A DNA stretch of 64,000 nucleotides, from NCBI RefSeq assembly GCF_006440775.1, contig NZ_VFTZ01000023.1, positions 28,249 to 92,248 on the forward strand, in the 5' to 3' direction. Positions 52,727 to 62,570 of this stretch are shown one piece after another. How positions within the stretch are numbered: the first letter of the stretch is position 1; the number at the start of each line of letters is the position of its first letter. Position numbers and translations under genes: made by a program. The notes under the pieces are model-generated. The model had not been told where the DNA came from. It worked only from the letters and a program-made list of their open reading frames with translations, and ran no database searches. Source of the stretch: Mesorhizobium sp. B2-7-2. Lineage in GTDB: Bacteria; Pseudomonadota; Alphaproteobacteria; Rhizobiales; Rhizobiaceae.

Positions 52727-54382
52727 ATGACCATCAATCTGCAGAAGCCGGACATCACCGAGCTCAAGCCACGCATCACCGTGTTCGGTGTCGGCGGCGG
52801 CGGCGGCAATGCCGTGAACAACATGATCACAGCCGGCCTGCGCGGCGTCGAGTTCGTGGTGGCCAACACCGACGCGCAGGCGTTGACGATGTCGAAAGCC
52901 GAGCGGCTGATCCAGCTCGGCGCGCATGTCACCGAAGGCCTCGGCGCCGGCTCGCAGCCGGAAGTCGGCCGCGCGGCGGCGGAAGAGTGCATCGACGAGA
53001 TCATCGATCACCTCTCCAACACCCATATGTGCTTCGTCACTGCCGGCATGGGCGGCGGTACCGGCACGGGCGCTGCTCCGGTCGTTGCCCGCGCGGCGCG
53101 CGAGAAGGGCATCCTCACCGTCGGCGTCGTCACCAAGCCGTTCCATTTCGAGGGCCAGCGCCGCATGAAGACGGCCGACATGGGCATCGAGGAACTGCAG
53201 AAATGCGTCGATACGCTCATCGTCATCCCCAACCAGAACCTGTTCCGGCTGGCCAATGACAAGACCACCTTCGCCGATGCCTTCGCAATGGCCGACCAGG
53301 TGCTCTATTCGGGCGTCGCCTGCATCACCGACCTGATGGTCAAGGAAGGCCTGATCAATCTCGACTTCGCCGACGTCCGCTCGGTGATGCGCGAGATGGG
53401 CAAGGCGATGATGGGCACGGGCGAGGCTTCGGGCGAGGGCCGCGCGATGGCCGCAGCCGAAGCCGCCATCGCCAACCCGCTGCTCGACGAAACCTCGATG
53501 AAGGGCGCCAAGGGCCTGCTGATCTCGATCACCGGCGGCCGCGATCTCACCCTGTTCGAGGTGGACGAGGCGGCGACCCGCATCCGCGAGGAAGTCGACC
53601 AGGACGCCAACATCATCCTGGGCGCCACCTTCGACGAGGAGCTGGAAGGCGTGATCCGTGTGTCGGTCGTCGCCACCGGCATCGACAAGTCGGCGGCCGA
53701 AATCGCGGCTGCGCCGATCTCGATTCGCGCGCCGCAGAAGCCGGCCGCCCGCCCGGCGGCGGCTCCGGTGGCCGAAATCCGCCCCGCTCCGGTTCAGCCG
53801 CAGGCCTATGAGCCGCGCGCGGCCGATCCGGTCGCGGAGGCGATCCAGCTTGCCGAGGCGAACGCCGCCGCCATGGCGCAGCCGCGCGCCTTGCCGGTCG
53901 ACGACTTCCGGCCGCAGAGCAAGATCTTCCAAGCCCCGCCTGCGCAGCCGCAGCCGGTGGTGCCGCAGCAGGTCATGCAGCAGCCCGCGCCGCAGCGCGA
54001 GATGCCGCAGCCGGTGACCGCGGCGCCGCAGCGCATGCCTCGCGTGGAAGATTTTCCGCCGGTGGTAAGGGCCGAAGTCGAAGCCAAGAGCCGGCCGGCG
54101 GACCATGAAAACAGCGGTCCGATGGGGCTGATCAAGCGGCTGACCAACGGCCTTACCCGCCGCGAGGAAGAGCCGGCCCGGCTTCAGCCGGCGCAGCCGC
54201 GCGAGCCGAAGCTGCGTCAGGCCGCGCCTGAGATGCGCCGTCTCGCTAGCCAGGATCCTGCGCTCTATGCGCCGCGCCGCGGCCAGCTCGACGACCAGGG
54301 CCGGCTGACGCCGCAGGCCCGCACAGTCCAGGAAGACGACCAGCTGGAAATCCCGGCCTTCCTGCGTCGCCAGGCCAACTGA
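52727..54382 (+). CDS. ftsZ: Tubulin-like division protein FtsZ
   Basis: A 551-residue FtsZ, polymerising GTPase of the division ring. The GTP loop GGGTGTG (in AGMGGGTGTGAAP), the N-terminal FGVGGGGGNAVNNM and the T7 loop NLDFADVRSVM are intact. After about residue 320 comes a long Pro/Ala/Gln-rich linker (about 200 residues), then the conserved tail DDQLEIPAFLRRQ that binds FtsA. The long linker is normal for rhizobial FtsZ and about 170 residues longer than in E. coli. A strong terminator follows at 54475. Confidence 0.97.
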   Translation: MTINLQKPDITELKPRITVFGVGGGGGNAVNNMITAGLRGVEFVVANTDAQALTMSKAERLIQLGAHVTEGLGAGSQPEVGRAAAEECIDEIIDHLSNTHMCFVTAGMGGGTGTGAAPVVARAAREKGILTVGVVTKPFHFEGQRRMKTADMGIEELQKCVDTLIVIPNQNLFRLANDKTTFADAFAMADQVLYSGVACITDLMVKEGLINLDFADVRSVMREMGKAMMGTGEASGEGRAMAAAEAAIANPLLDETSMKGAKGLLISITGGRDLTLFEVDEAATRIREEVDQDANIILGATFDEELEGVIRVSVVATGIDKSAAEIAAAPISIRAPQKPAARPAAAPVAEIRPAPVQPQAYEPRAADPVAEAIQLAEANAAAMAQPRALPVDDFRPQSKIFQAPPAQPQPVVPQQVMQQPAPQREMPQPVTAAPQRMPRVEDFPPVVRAEVEAKSRPADHENSGPMGLIKRLTNGLTRREEEPARLQPAQPREPKLRQAAPEMRRLASQDPALYAPRRGQLDDQGRLTPQARTVQEDDQLEIPAFLRRQAN

Positions 54383-54448
54383 TCGGTACGGCGGCCGCCG
54401 ATCATCGAGACGGCGCGGACCGTCGATCGTCGATACAGCGTAGCGCTG

Positions 54449-54477
54449 ATCGTTAACGATGTATAACGGTTGTTAAC
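54449..54477. promoter_or_regulatory. 10-bp-phased WTAAC repeats after ftsZ
   Basis: TTAAC (54453), ATAAC (54463) and TTAAC (54473) stand exactly 10 bases apart, the first inside a 12-base palindrome ATCGTTAACGAT (54449-54460). The DNA resembles half-sites of CtrA or another response regulator. Confidence 0.35.
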
Positions 54478-54508
54478 AGGCAGACGAGAAATCGTCTGCC
54501 TGTTGCTT
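54475..54508 (+). terminator. Intrinsic terminator after ftsZ
   Basis: A perfect 13-pair stem AACAGGCAGACGA / TCGTCTGCCTGTT with GAAA loop, then GCTTTT. It marks the end of the dcw transcription unit, so lpxC is expressed from its own promoter. Confidence 0.9.
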
Positions 54509-54785
54509 TTACAAAACGCATTGAAAACAATGGCTTAAGAGCTATTTCTGACACATTTCCGTGGTTACACGGGGTAAGAAACCGTGATTTGGAGTCTCCA
54601 GGGCGGGCCATTATCTTCGCCACGGACTAAAGTCGGTTTGCCGGGATTCGGGGAGTAGCCCTGCCTGCCGATTATACAGAGCCGCATGCTCTTGCTTATT
54701 TTGCCGCCTTTGCGCGAGCGCCAGACCATCAGACTGGCTGCAAGATACCCAGGGCCAGTGGAGCGGACGCAGGCATTTTGGGCGT
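54505..54785. other. Leader/promoter region of lpxC
   Basis: About 280 bases between the ftsZ terminator and lpxC. A small hairpin CCGTG-GTTA-CACGG (54559-54572) is the only structure I see; no gene is convincing. It should hold the lpxC promoter and a long leader. Confidence 0.4.
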
Positions 54786-55733
54786 ATGGGGTTACTCTTG
54801 CACGACTATCAGACGACAGTGAAATCGCGCGCGACGCTGGCTGGCATCGGCGTCCATAGCGGCAAGACCGTCACCGTTCATTTCCTGCCGGCCGACGCCG
54901 ATACCGGCATCGTCTTTCATCTTTCGAATGGCGGCGAAGCCCGCGAGCTCCGCGCCCTGGTCGCGGAAGTCGGCGCCACCGATCTCTGCACCATGCTTGG
55001 CGATCCGGCAGGCGATCATATCGGCACCGTCGAGCATCTGATGGCCACGGTGTTCGGTCTCGGCATAGACAACCTCATCATCGAGATCGACGGTTCGGAA
55101 GTCCCCATTCTCGACGGCAGCGCCATGGCCTTCGTCGAAGCCATCGACCAGGCCGGCATCGAGACGCTGGCGGTGAGGCGTCGCTACATCCGTGTCGTCA
55201 AGCCGGTGCGCGTGGAAGCCGGCGCGTCCTGGGCGGAGTTCCGCCCCTATGACGGCACGCGGTTCGAGGTCGAGATCGATTTCGAGAGCCCGGCGATCGG
55301 CCGCCAGCAATTCGCCTCCGACATCAATCCCGACATCTTCCGCCGCGACATCGCGCGCGCTCGCACATTCGGCTTCATGAAGGACGTCGAGAGGCTTTGG
55401 GCCGCCGGCTACGCGCTCGGCTCGTCGCTCGAAAACTCGCTTGTCATCGGCGACGACAACCGCGTCATCAATGTCGGCGGGCTGCGCTATCCCAACGAAT
55501 TCGCCCGCCACAAGACGCTCGATGCGATGGGCGATCTGGCACTGGCCGGCGCGCGCTTCATCGGCTGCTTCCGCTCCTATCGCGGCGGCCACCGGATGAA
55601 TGCCTCGGCATTGCGCCGGCTGCTTTCCGACCGGACGGCCTTCGAGATCGTCGAGACGAGACGTCGCGAGCGTGGCCGCGTCGCCGAGATGATCGCCGTC
55701 AGCGGGCCGGTCTACGCGCCCTGGGTGATCTGA
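54786..55733 (+). CDS. lpxC: UDP-3-O-acyl-GlcNAc deacetylase LpxC
   Basis: A 315-residue zinc deacetylase, the committed step of lipid A synthesis. GTVEHLMATVFGLGIDNLII carries a zinc histidine and ligand region, VPILDGSAMAFVEAID follows, and ARHKTLDAMGDLAL and GGHRMNASALRRLL complete the active site. The ATG is at 54786. Its link to division genes is common in proteobacteria. Confidence 0.96.
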   Translation: MGLLLHDYQTTVKSRATLAGIGVHSGKTVTVHFLPADADTGIVFHLSNGGEARELRALVAEVGATDLCTMLGDPAGDHIGTVEHLMATVFGLGIDNLIIEIDGSEVPILDGSAMAFVEAIDQAGIETLAVRRRYIRVVKPVRVEAGASWAEFRPYDGTRFEVEIDFESPAIGRQQFASDINPDIFRRDIARARTFGFMKDVERLWAAGYALGSSLENSLVIGDDNRVINVGGLRYPNEFARHKTLDAMGDLALAGARFIGCFRSYRGGHRMNASALRRLLSDRTAFEIVETRRRERGRVAEMIAVSGPVYAPWVI

Positions 55734-55936
55734 TTTTTTAACCGTTTTCTGGCTTTGTGGTCAGGCTTGTGTTGCATGGCTGCATCACAGGGCCGCCAAA
55801 ACGCGCGGCTTTGATCATCGCGTCGGCCTGCCACAAAAATGTGCGATTGGCCGGACATAGCGTTGCCGGGCAAGGGGATAATGGTTTATGGCTTCGGCCC
55901 GGGACCGAAACGACGCCGAAGGGGCGGAATCCAAAC

Positions 55937-56806
55937 ATGTTTTTTTCGCGAGTTGGTCAATCGGTAACGCCGCGTCGGGGTGTTTTGCTGGCGCTGTCGG
56001 TGGTTGCTCCCGCGCTCGTGCTGTCGGCCTGCATGTCCTCCGAGAAGGATGTCAACCTGGCGACCTATGTCGACCAGACCGAGCCGGCCGACGTTCTCTA
56101 CAACCAGGGCCTGGCCAACATGAATGCCGGCCGCCTCGATGAGGCGAGCAAGAAGTTCGACGCGGTCGACCGCCAGCATCCCTATTCGGAATTCGCACGC
56201 AAATCGATGGTGATGGGCGCTTTCGCCGACTACCGCGCCGGCAACTACGACGAGGCGATCGGTTCGGCCAAGCGCTACCTGACCCTCTATCCCTCGACAG
56301 ACGACGCGGCTTACGCGCAGTACATCATCGGCCTCTCCTACTATCGGCAGATCAAGGACGTCACCCAGGACCAGAAGGAGGCGCGCCAGACCATCCAGAC
56401 CATGCAGGATCTGGTGACGCGCTGGCCGAACTCCGAATATGTCGGCGACGCCAAGGACAAGATCCGCTTCGCCAGCGACCAGCTCGCCGGCAAGGAGATG
56501 CAGGTCGGGCGCTACTATCTCGAACGCCGCGAATACATCGCCGCCGTGAAGCGTTTCCGCACCGTGGTCGAGAACTATTCCAACACCCGCCATGTCGAGG
56601 AGGCGCTCGCGCGCCTGACCGAGTCCTACTATGCGATGGGCCTGACCTCGGAAGCGCAGACGGCAGCGGCGGTGCTTGGTCACAATTATCCGGACAGCCC
56701 GTGGTACAAGGATTCCTACAAGCTCCTGCAGAGCAACGGGCTTGAACCCCGCGAAAATGCCGGATCGTGGATTTCCAAGGCCGGGAAGCTGATCACCGGC
56801 GCCTGA
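55937..56806 (+). CDS. bamD: Outer-membrane assembly lipoprotein BamD
   Basis: A 289-residue lipoprotein (signal to lipobox LVLSAC, Cys32) with TPR-like repeats (PADVLYNQGLANMNAGRLDEA..., RYYLERREYIAAVKRFRTVVENY). BamD is the essential soluble partner of BamA in inserting outer-membrane proteins. The start is ATG 55937, with an AGGGG-type site upstream; frame extension before it would precede the signal. It is followed by recN after eight bases. Confidence 0.94.
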   Translation: MFFSRVGQSVTPRRGVLLALSVVAPALVLSACMSSEKDVNLATYVDQTEPADVLYNQGLANMNAGRLDEASKKFDAVDRQHPYSEFARKSMVMGAFADYRAGNYDEAIGSAKRYLTLYPSTDDAAYAQYIIGLSYYRQIKDVTQDQKEARQTIQTMQDLVTRWPNSEYVGDAKDKIRFASDQLAGKEMQVGRYYLERREYIAAVKRFRTVVENYSNTRHVEEALARLTESYYAMGLTSEAQTAAAVLGHNYPDSPWYKDSYKLLQSNGLEPRENAGSWISKAGKLITGA

Positions 56807-56814
56807 AGCTTGCG

Positions 56815-58488
56815 ATGCTGTCCAGACTGTCGATCCGCGATATCGTCCTGATCGAGAAGCTGGACATCGACTTCCTGCCTGGGCTTTCGGTGCTGACCGG
56901 CGAAACCGGCGCCGGCAAATCCATCCTGCTCGATGCGTTGTCGCTGGCGCTTGGCGCGCGCGGCGATGCCTCGCTCGTCCGCCATGGCGCCGCGCAGGGT
57001 CAGGTCATTGCCGTGTTCGACGTGCCGCGCAACCATCCGGCACGCGCGTTGCTCGCCGGAAACGACATCGAGGACGATGGCGACATCATCCTGCGCCGCG
57101 TGCAGACCGCCGATGGCCGAACCCGCGTCTTCGTCAACGACCAGCCCTCCAGCGTCACCCTGATGCGCGATGTCGGCCGCGCCCTGGTCGAGATCCATGG
57201 CCAGCATGACGAGCGGGCGCTGGTCGATCCCGGCGCGCATCGCGAATTGCTGGACAGTTTCGGCGGCCATCTGGGCGCCGTGCGCGGCACAGGCGAAGCC
57301 TGGCGGTACTGGCGAAACTGCGAGCAGGAGCTTTCCCGGCATCGTGCCAAGGTCGAGGCGGCGGCGCGCGAAGCCGATTATCTGCGCGCTTCCGTGGCTG
57401 AGCTCGCAAGACTCGACCCGCAGCCGGGCGAGGAAACGGAGCTTGCGGAGTTGCGCGCGACGATGATGCGCGTCGAAAAGATCGCCGCCGAAATCCATGA
57501 TGCGCAGGATGTGCTGTCGGGGCCGTCCTCGCCCTTGCCGCAGCTCGCCAGCCTGTTGCGACGGCTGCAGCGCAAGTCCAGCGAAGCGCCCGGCCTGCTC
57601 GACGACGTGGTGAAATCGCTCGACGAAGCGATGATCTCGCTCGACGCCGCGCAGTCCGGCGTGGAAGCAGCGCTTCGCGCCACCGAATATGATCCGCAGC
57701 GTCTGGAGAAGGCGGAAGAGCGTCTGTTTGCGCTGCGCGCCGCCTCTCGCAAGCACAGTGTCGCGGTCGACGATCTGGCGCAGCTGCGCGACACGATGGT
57801 GGCCGATCTTGCCGACCTCGATGCCGGCGAGGAGCGGCTGCACGCGCTGGCCAAGCAGGCCGCCGCGGCGCGCGAGGCCTACGATATTTCCGCGGCGCAG
57901 CTGTCGTCGCTGCGCCATGCGGCGGCGGCGGGCCTGACCAAGGCTGTCATGGCGGAACTGCCGGCGCTCAAGCTCGAACGGGCCGAGTTCATCGTCGAGA
58001 TGGGAAGCGATGCCGAAAGCCGCATGGAAGAAGGCATCGACCAGGTCGAATTCTGGGTGCGCACCAATCCGGGCACCAGGCCGGGACCGATGATGAAGGT
58101 CGCTTCCGGCGGTGAGCTCTCGCGCTTCCTTTTGGCGCTGAAGGTGGCGCTGGCCGATCGCGGCTCGGCGCCGACCCTCGTGTTCGACGAGATCGACACC
58201 GGCGTCGGCGGCGCGGTGGCCGACGCCATCGGCCAGCGGTTGGCGCGGTTGTCGAAGCGGGTGCAAGTGCTTTCGGTCACGCATGCGCCGCAGGTCGCTG
58301 CGCGCGCCGCCACGCATTTCCTGATCTCGAAATCCGGCGGCAAGGACCGCGTCGCCACCGGCATTGCCGAAATGGACCGCGCGGCGCGCCAGGAGGAAAT
58401 CGCGCGGATGCTGGCCGGCGCCACCATCACCGACGAAGCGCGCGCGGCCGCGGAGCGGTTGCTGCGCGAGAACACGGCGGCGGCTTAG
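56815..58488 (+). CDS. recN: DNA repair protein RecN
   Basis: A 557-residue SMC-like ATPase that acts at double-strand breaks. The N-terminal LTGETGAGKSILLDALSLALGAR is Walker A, the middle is coiled coil, and SGGELSRFLLALKVAL and LVFDEIDTGVGG are the signature and Walker B. The ATG at 56815 is eight bases after bamD. Linkage with bamD, ligA is shared with other alphaproteobacteria. Confidence 0.96.
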   Translation: MLSRLSIRDIVLIEKLDIDFLPGLSVLTGETGAGKSILLDALSLALGARGDASLVRHGAAQGQVIAVFDVPRNHPARALLAGNDIEDDGDIILRRVQTADGRTRVFVNDQPSSVTLMRDVGRALVEIHGQHDERALVDPGAHRELLDSFGGHLGAVRGTGEAWRYWRNCEQELSRHRAKVEAAAREADYLRASVAELARLDPQPGEETELAELRATMMRVEKIAAEIHDAQDVLSGPSSPLPQLASLLRRLQRKSSEAPGLLDDVVKSLDEAMISLDAAQSGVEAALRATEYDPQRLEKAEERLFALRAASRKHSVAVDDLAQLRDTMVADLADLDAGEERLHALAKQAAAAREAYDISAAQLSSLRHAAAAGLTKAVMAELPALKLERAEFIVEMGSDAESRMEEGIDQVEFWVRTNPGTRPGPMMKVASGGELSRFLLALKVALADRGSAPTLVFDEIDTGVGGAVADAIGQRLARLSKRVQVLSVTHAPQVAARAATHFLISKSGGKDRVATGIAEMDRAARQEEIARMLAGATITDEARAAAERLLRENTAAA

Positions 58489-58625
58489 AAGGTCGGGCCT
58501 CTTCGGTTCCAATCCGAGTCAGCAGATGGCTGCATCGTGCTGTTCAGCAATGATTTTCGCGCAAGCCCACTCCCTGCCGTCAAATCCTGATTTATAGTGG
58601 CGCGCCACAATCCAAGGACTGATGC

Positions 58626-60833
58626 ATGTCGGAAAAACCCGTCGATTCGTTGAGCGAAGGCGAAGCCGCGGATGAGCTGAAGCAACTGGCGGCGGAGATC
58701 GCCGAGCATGACCGGCGTTATCACGCCGAGGACGCGCCGACGATCACCGATGCCGAGTATGATGCGCTGCGCCGGCGCAACCTCGCCATCGAAGAGCGCT
58801 TCCCCGATCTCGTGCGCGAGGATTCGCCGACGCGGCGGGTGGGCGCCCCGCCCGCGGAGGGCTTTACCAAGGTGCGGCACGCGGTGCCGATGCTGAGCCT
58901 CGCCAAGGCCTATACCGACCAGGACGTCGCCGATTTCATCGAGCGCGGAAGGCGCTTCTTCGACCGCGACAAGGACCTCGACATCGCCTTCACCGCCGAA
59001 CCGAAGATCGACGGGCTGTCGGCCTCGCTGCGCTACGAGAGCGGCGTGTTCGTGCAGGGCGCGACGCGTGGCGACGGCACGGTCGGCGAGGACATCACCG
59101 CCAATTTGAAAACGATCGCCGATATCCCGAAGAAGCTGCAGGGTTCGGGCTGGCCGGAAATCATCGAGATCCGCGGCGAGGTCTACATGACCTATGCCGA
59201 ATTCGAAGCTTTGAAGCAGCGTTCAGCGGCGGTCGGCGGCCAGGATTACGTCAATCCGCGCAACACGGCTGCAGGATCGCTGCGCCAGAAGGATCCATTG
59301 GTCACCGCCAGCCGCAATCTGAAATTCTTTGCCTATGCCTGGGGCTATACGACAGCGGACCCCGCGCCGACGCAGTTCGATTCCGTACAGAAGTTCAAGG
59401 AATGGGGCTTCAAGGTCAGCCCGCTGATGGTGCGGGCGAAGTCGATCGACGACCTGATCGCGCATTACCACCGCATCGAGGAGCAGCGCTCCTCGCTCGG
59501 CTACGACATAGACGGCGTCGTCTACAAGGTTGACCAGCTCGAGCTGCAGCGCCGCTGGGGTTTCGTCACCGGCGAGCCGCGCTGGGCGGTCGCCCACAAA
59601 TTCCCGGCCGAGCAGGCGATGACGACCGTCGAGAAGATCGACATCCAGGTCGGCCGTACCGGCACGCTGGCGCCGGTGGCGCGGCTAGCGCCGGTAACGG
59701 TCGGCGGCGTGGTGGTCGAGAATGTCACGCTGCACAACGAAGACTACATCAAAGGCTTCGACAGCAACGGCCAGCCGATCCGCGACTGCATCGACGTGCG
59801 CATCGGCGACACGGTGGTCATCCAGCGGGCAGGGGATGTCATCCCGCAGATCGTCAGCGTCGTCGTCGACAAGCGGCCGGCCGGCGCGGTGCCTTATGAA
59901 TTCCCGCATACCTGCCCGGTCTGCGGCTCGCCGGCGACGCGCGAGATCAACGAGAAGACAGGCAAGGAGGATTCGCGCCGGCGCTGCACCGGCGAGATGA
60001 TCTGCGCCGCGCAGGCGGTCGAAAGGCTGCGCCACTTCGTGTCGCGCGGCGCGCTCGACATCGAAGGCCTCGGTGCCGAAAACATCGACCTGTTCTTCAA
60101 TTCGGGGCTGGTGAAGACCGCCGCCGATATCTTCACGCTGAAGGACCGAAGGCCTGCTGTCACCAGGGCGCTGGCCGAGCGACGGGAGGAGCAGGCGAGG
60201 CTGCGCGAGGAAGCCTCGGGCAAGGCGCGCAAGAACGTGCGCAGCGTCGAGGAGCGCAATTATGAAGGTCTCGACAAGCTGTTTTCGGCCATCGACGCAC
60301 GCCGCGAGCCGGAGCTCGACCGTTTCATCTTCGCGCTCGGCATCCGCCATATCGGCGAGACGACGGCGGCCGTGCTTGCCCGCCAATTCTCAACCATCGA
60401 GGAACTGATCCGTGTCGGCAAGGAGACGGCGAAAGCGGAGGATCCGCACAGCGTCTTCCCATCGATCAACGGCATCGGCGACACGGTGATCAACGCGTTG
60501 CGCGACTTCTTCGGCAATGAGCGCAATGACGATGTGCTGGACGCCTTGCTGGCGCAGGTTCATCCGAAACCCTATGTCGTGGAAATCTCGGCCGGCAGCG
60601 AAGTCTCGGGCAAGACGGTGGTGTTCACCGGCTCGCTGGAAAAGATGACGCGTTCGGAAGCCAAGGCGATGGCGGAACGGCTCGGCGCCAAGGTCGCGGG
60701 CTCGGTTTCGGCCAAGACCGACCTTGTGGTGGCGGGCCCTGGCGCCGGCTCGAAGCTGAAAGTTGCGAGCGACCTCGGCATCGAGGTGATCGACGAGGAT
60801 ACCTGGCTGCAGCGCATCGGCAGGGGCGGCTGA
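58626..60833 (+). CDS. ligA: NAD-dependent DNA ligase LigA
   Basis: A 735-residue replicative ligase. Adenylation lysine in EPKIDGLSASLRYE, the OB fold, a four-cysteine zinc finger (CPVCGSPATREI ... RRCTGEMICAAQ), helix-hairpin-helix repeats (FALGIRHIGETTA) and a C-terminal BRCT domain (GKTVVFTGSLEKMTRSEAK) are in order. The stop overlaps the start of the DUF2461 gene (TGATG). Confidence 0.97.
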   Translation: MSEKPVDSLSEGEAADELKQLAAEIAEHDRRYHAEDAPTITDAEYDALRRRNLAIEERFPDLVREDSPTRRVGAPPAEGFTKVRHAVPMLSLAKAYTDQDVADFIERGRRFFDRDKDLDIAFTAEPKIDGLSASLRYESGVFVQGATRGDGTVGEDITANLKTIADIPKKLQGSGWPEIIEIRGEVYMTYAEFEALKQRSAAVGGQDYVNPRNTAAGSLRQKDPLVTASRNLKFFAYAWGYTTADPAPTQFDSVQKFKEWGFKVSPLMVRAKSIDDLIAHYHRIEEQRSSLGYDIDGVVYKVDQLELQRRWGFVTGEPRWAVAHKFPAEQAMTTVEKIDIQVGRTGTLAPVARLAPVTVGGVVVENVTLHNEDYIKGFDSNGQPIRDCIDVRIGDTVVIQRAGDVIPQIVSVVVDKRPAGAVPYEFPHTCPVCGSPATREINEKTGKEDSRRRCTGEMICAAQAVERLRHFVSRGALDIEGLGAENIDLFFNSGLVKTAADIFTLKDRRPAVTRALAERREEQARLREEASGKARKNVRSVEERNYEGLDKLFSAIDARREPELDRFIFALGIRHIGETTAAVLARQFSTIEELIRVGKETAKAEDPHSVFPSINGIGDTVINALRDFFGNERNDDVLDALLAQVHPKPYVVEISAGSEVSGKTVVFTGSLEKMTRSEAKAMAERLGAKVAGSVSAKTDLVVAGPGAGSKLKVASDLGIEVIDEDTWLQRIGRGG

Positions 60834-61526
60834 TGACTGGCGCGTTCAAGGGTTTTTGGGCCGAAGGCCATTCCGTTCCTGAAGGCGCTCGACTTCCACC
60901 AGAGTCGTGAGTGGTTCCAGGAAAACCGCGACCTTTACGACAGCGAGCTGCACGGGCCGTTCTGCGATCTGGTCGAGACGCTCACAGAGCGCTTCGAGGC
61001 GGCCAAGCTCGGCTTACGCGGCGACCGCAAGAAATCGCTGTTCCGCATCAATCGCGACGTGCGCTTTTCGAAAGACAAGCGGCCCTACAACCGGCATCTC
61101 TCGGCGATCCTCTCGCCTGACGGCACCAAGATGGAGCAGGGCGTCTTCTATGTGCATATCGGTCTGGAGCGCTGCTTTGCTGGTGTGGCCTGGTGGCAGC
61201 CGGCGCCTGAATTGCTGCAGGCGATGCGCAAGGCGATCGTCACCAAGCCGGCCGCGTTCCGCGGCATGGTCGCATCGCTCAGGAAAGCCGGCCTGGCGCT
61301 CGATGCGGAAGACCGCCTGAAGCGGGCGCCGCGCGGTTTCGAGGAAGTCGGCGACGAGGATCTCGCCCAGGCGGTGCGCAACCGGCATTTCGTGGTCCGG
61401 CACGACATCGATCCAGCGACGATCCATTCGCCGGCGCTGGTCGACGATCTCGTCGGCTTCACGCTTGGCGCCAAGCCGCTGCTTGACTGGGGCAGGGCGA
61501 TCCAGGGGACAGCCGTGGCGGCCTGA
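60833..61526 (+). pseudogene. DUF2461 (TIGR02453) family gene with a +1 frameshift
   Basis: The first nine codons from ATG 60833 read MTGAFKGFW, then the frame stops. Removing one T from the TTTTT run at 60853-60857 restores GFGPKAIPFLKALDFHQSRE, and the rest (to 61526) follows in that frame: FRINRDVRFSKDKRPYNRHLSA and later GPFCDLVETLTERF. The rebuilt protein of about 230 residues is a normal DUF2461 member (unknown function). No start codon for the second part occurs before 61059. Either a real disruption or a homopolymer error in the sequence. Confidence 0.82.
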
Positions 61527-61548
61527 CGCTCCGGCGGTCGCCAGGGGT

Positions 61549-62307
61549 TTACATCCGCATCAAGAGGCCGCCGTCGACGGCAAGCTCGATGCCGGTGATG
61601 TAGCTTGCGGCGTCCGAGAGCAGGAAGAGCGCGGCGTTTGCCATGTCCTGCGGCGTGCCGATGCGGCCGAGCGGCGTATAATCCGCCACGGCAGCGCGCT
61701 TTTCTTCGGTGTCCCAGCGCGCCTGCAGCGGCGTCAGCGCCATGCCGGGGCAGATCGCGTTGGAGCGGATGCCGTCGCCGGCAAGCTGCATGGCGAGCGA
61801 CTTCGACAACGCGCAGACGCCTGCCTTCGAGGCCTGATAGGCATCCTGAGGCTTCGGGTCGCCGCGATACCATTGAATGGTGGAGAAATGCACCATGGCG
61901 CCGCCGCGGCCGCCGGCGCGCATCTGCGGAACGACCGCGCGTGCGGTGTGCACAAAGGACTTCAAATTGATGTTGAAGACCTGATCCCAAACATCGAGGT
62001 CCATTTCGAGCGCCGATTTGTCGCGACCGAACCACAATACGCCGGCGACATTGGCGAGATAATCGATGCCGCCGCGCTCGCGGCCCGCCGCGCCGATGGT
62101 CCGCTCGACAAAGGCCGCGTCGGTCAAATCGCCCTGGGCGAAGGTGAGCCGGTCGGCGTACGAGGCGAGGGAGGTCGGACGCGGCTTGATGTCGATGGCG
62201 GTGACGGAGGCGCCGGCATCGAGCAGCGCCCGCGCGATCGCTTCGCCCATCCCGCCGCCAGCTCCGGTGACGACCGCATGCCGGCCCGTGAAATCATAGA
62301 CGACCAT
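61549..62307 (-). CDS. Short-chain dehydrogenase/reductase
   Basis: A 252-residue classical SDR. It has TGAGGGMGEAIA, NVAG in place of NNAG, and the catalytic Ser-Tyr-Lys in HFSTIQWYRG...YQASKAGV; an Asp at the end of the second strand (IDIK) favours NAD(H). The last part, PGMALTPLQ and AVDGGLLMRM, is the usual C-terminal dehydrogenase signature. The substrate cannot be named. It converges with the DUF2461 gene. Confidence 0.87.
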   Translation of the reverse strand: MVVYDFTGRHAVVTGAGGGMGEAIARALLDAGASVTAIDIKPRPTSLASYADRLTFAQGDLTDAAFVERTIGAAGRERGGIDYLANVAGVLWFGRDKSALEMDLDVWDQVFNINLKSFVHTARAVVPQMRAGGRGGAMVHFSTIQWYRGDPKPQDAYQASKAGVCALSKSLAMQLAGDGIRSNAICPGMALTPLQARWDTEEKRAAVADYTPLGRIGTPQDMANAALFLLSDAASYITGIELAVDGGLLMRM

Positions 62308-62570
62308 TCATTTCCCCTCGGTTCTTGCTGCAAGGCGCGACGCTATCTCTGCGCCAGGGCGCGATGGTTCGACAATAGGGGCCGGCAAAAAATCCCATCC
62401 GACGCCGGGCAGGCGTCGCACATCAGGGACTTCGAACGGCAGCGCTATTTCGTCAGCTGAGCAGTGGAGAACTTCCAACGCTTTGCAACGCCGGCGATCA
62501 GTTCCGCTGATCATTGGGTCAGGCGAATTGGTGTGACATTGAAAGCGACGCTCCCTAAATGAAACCGCTC

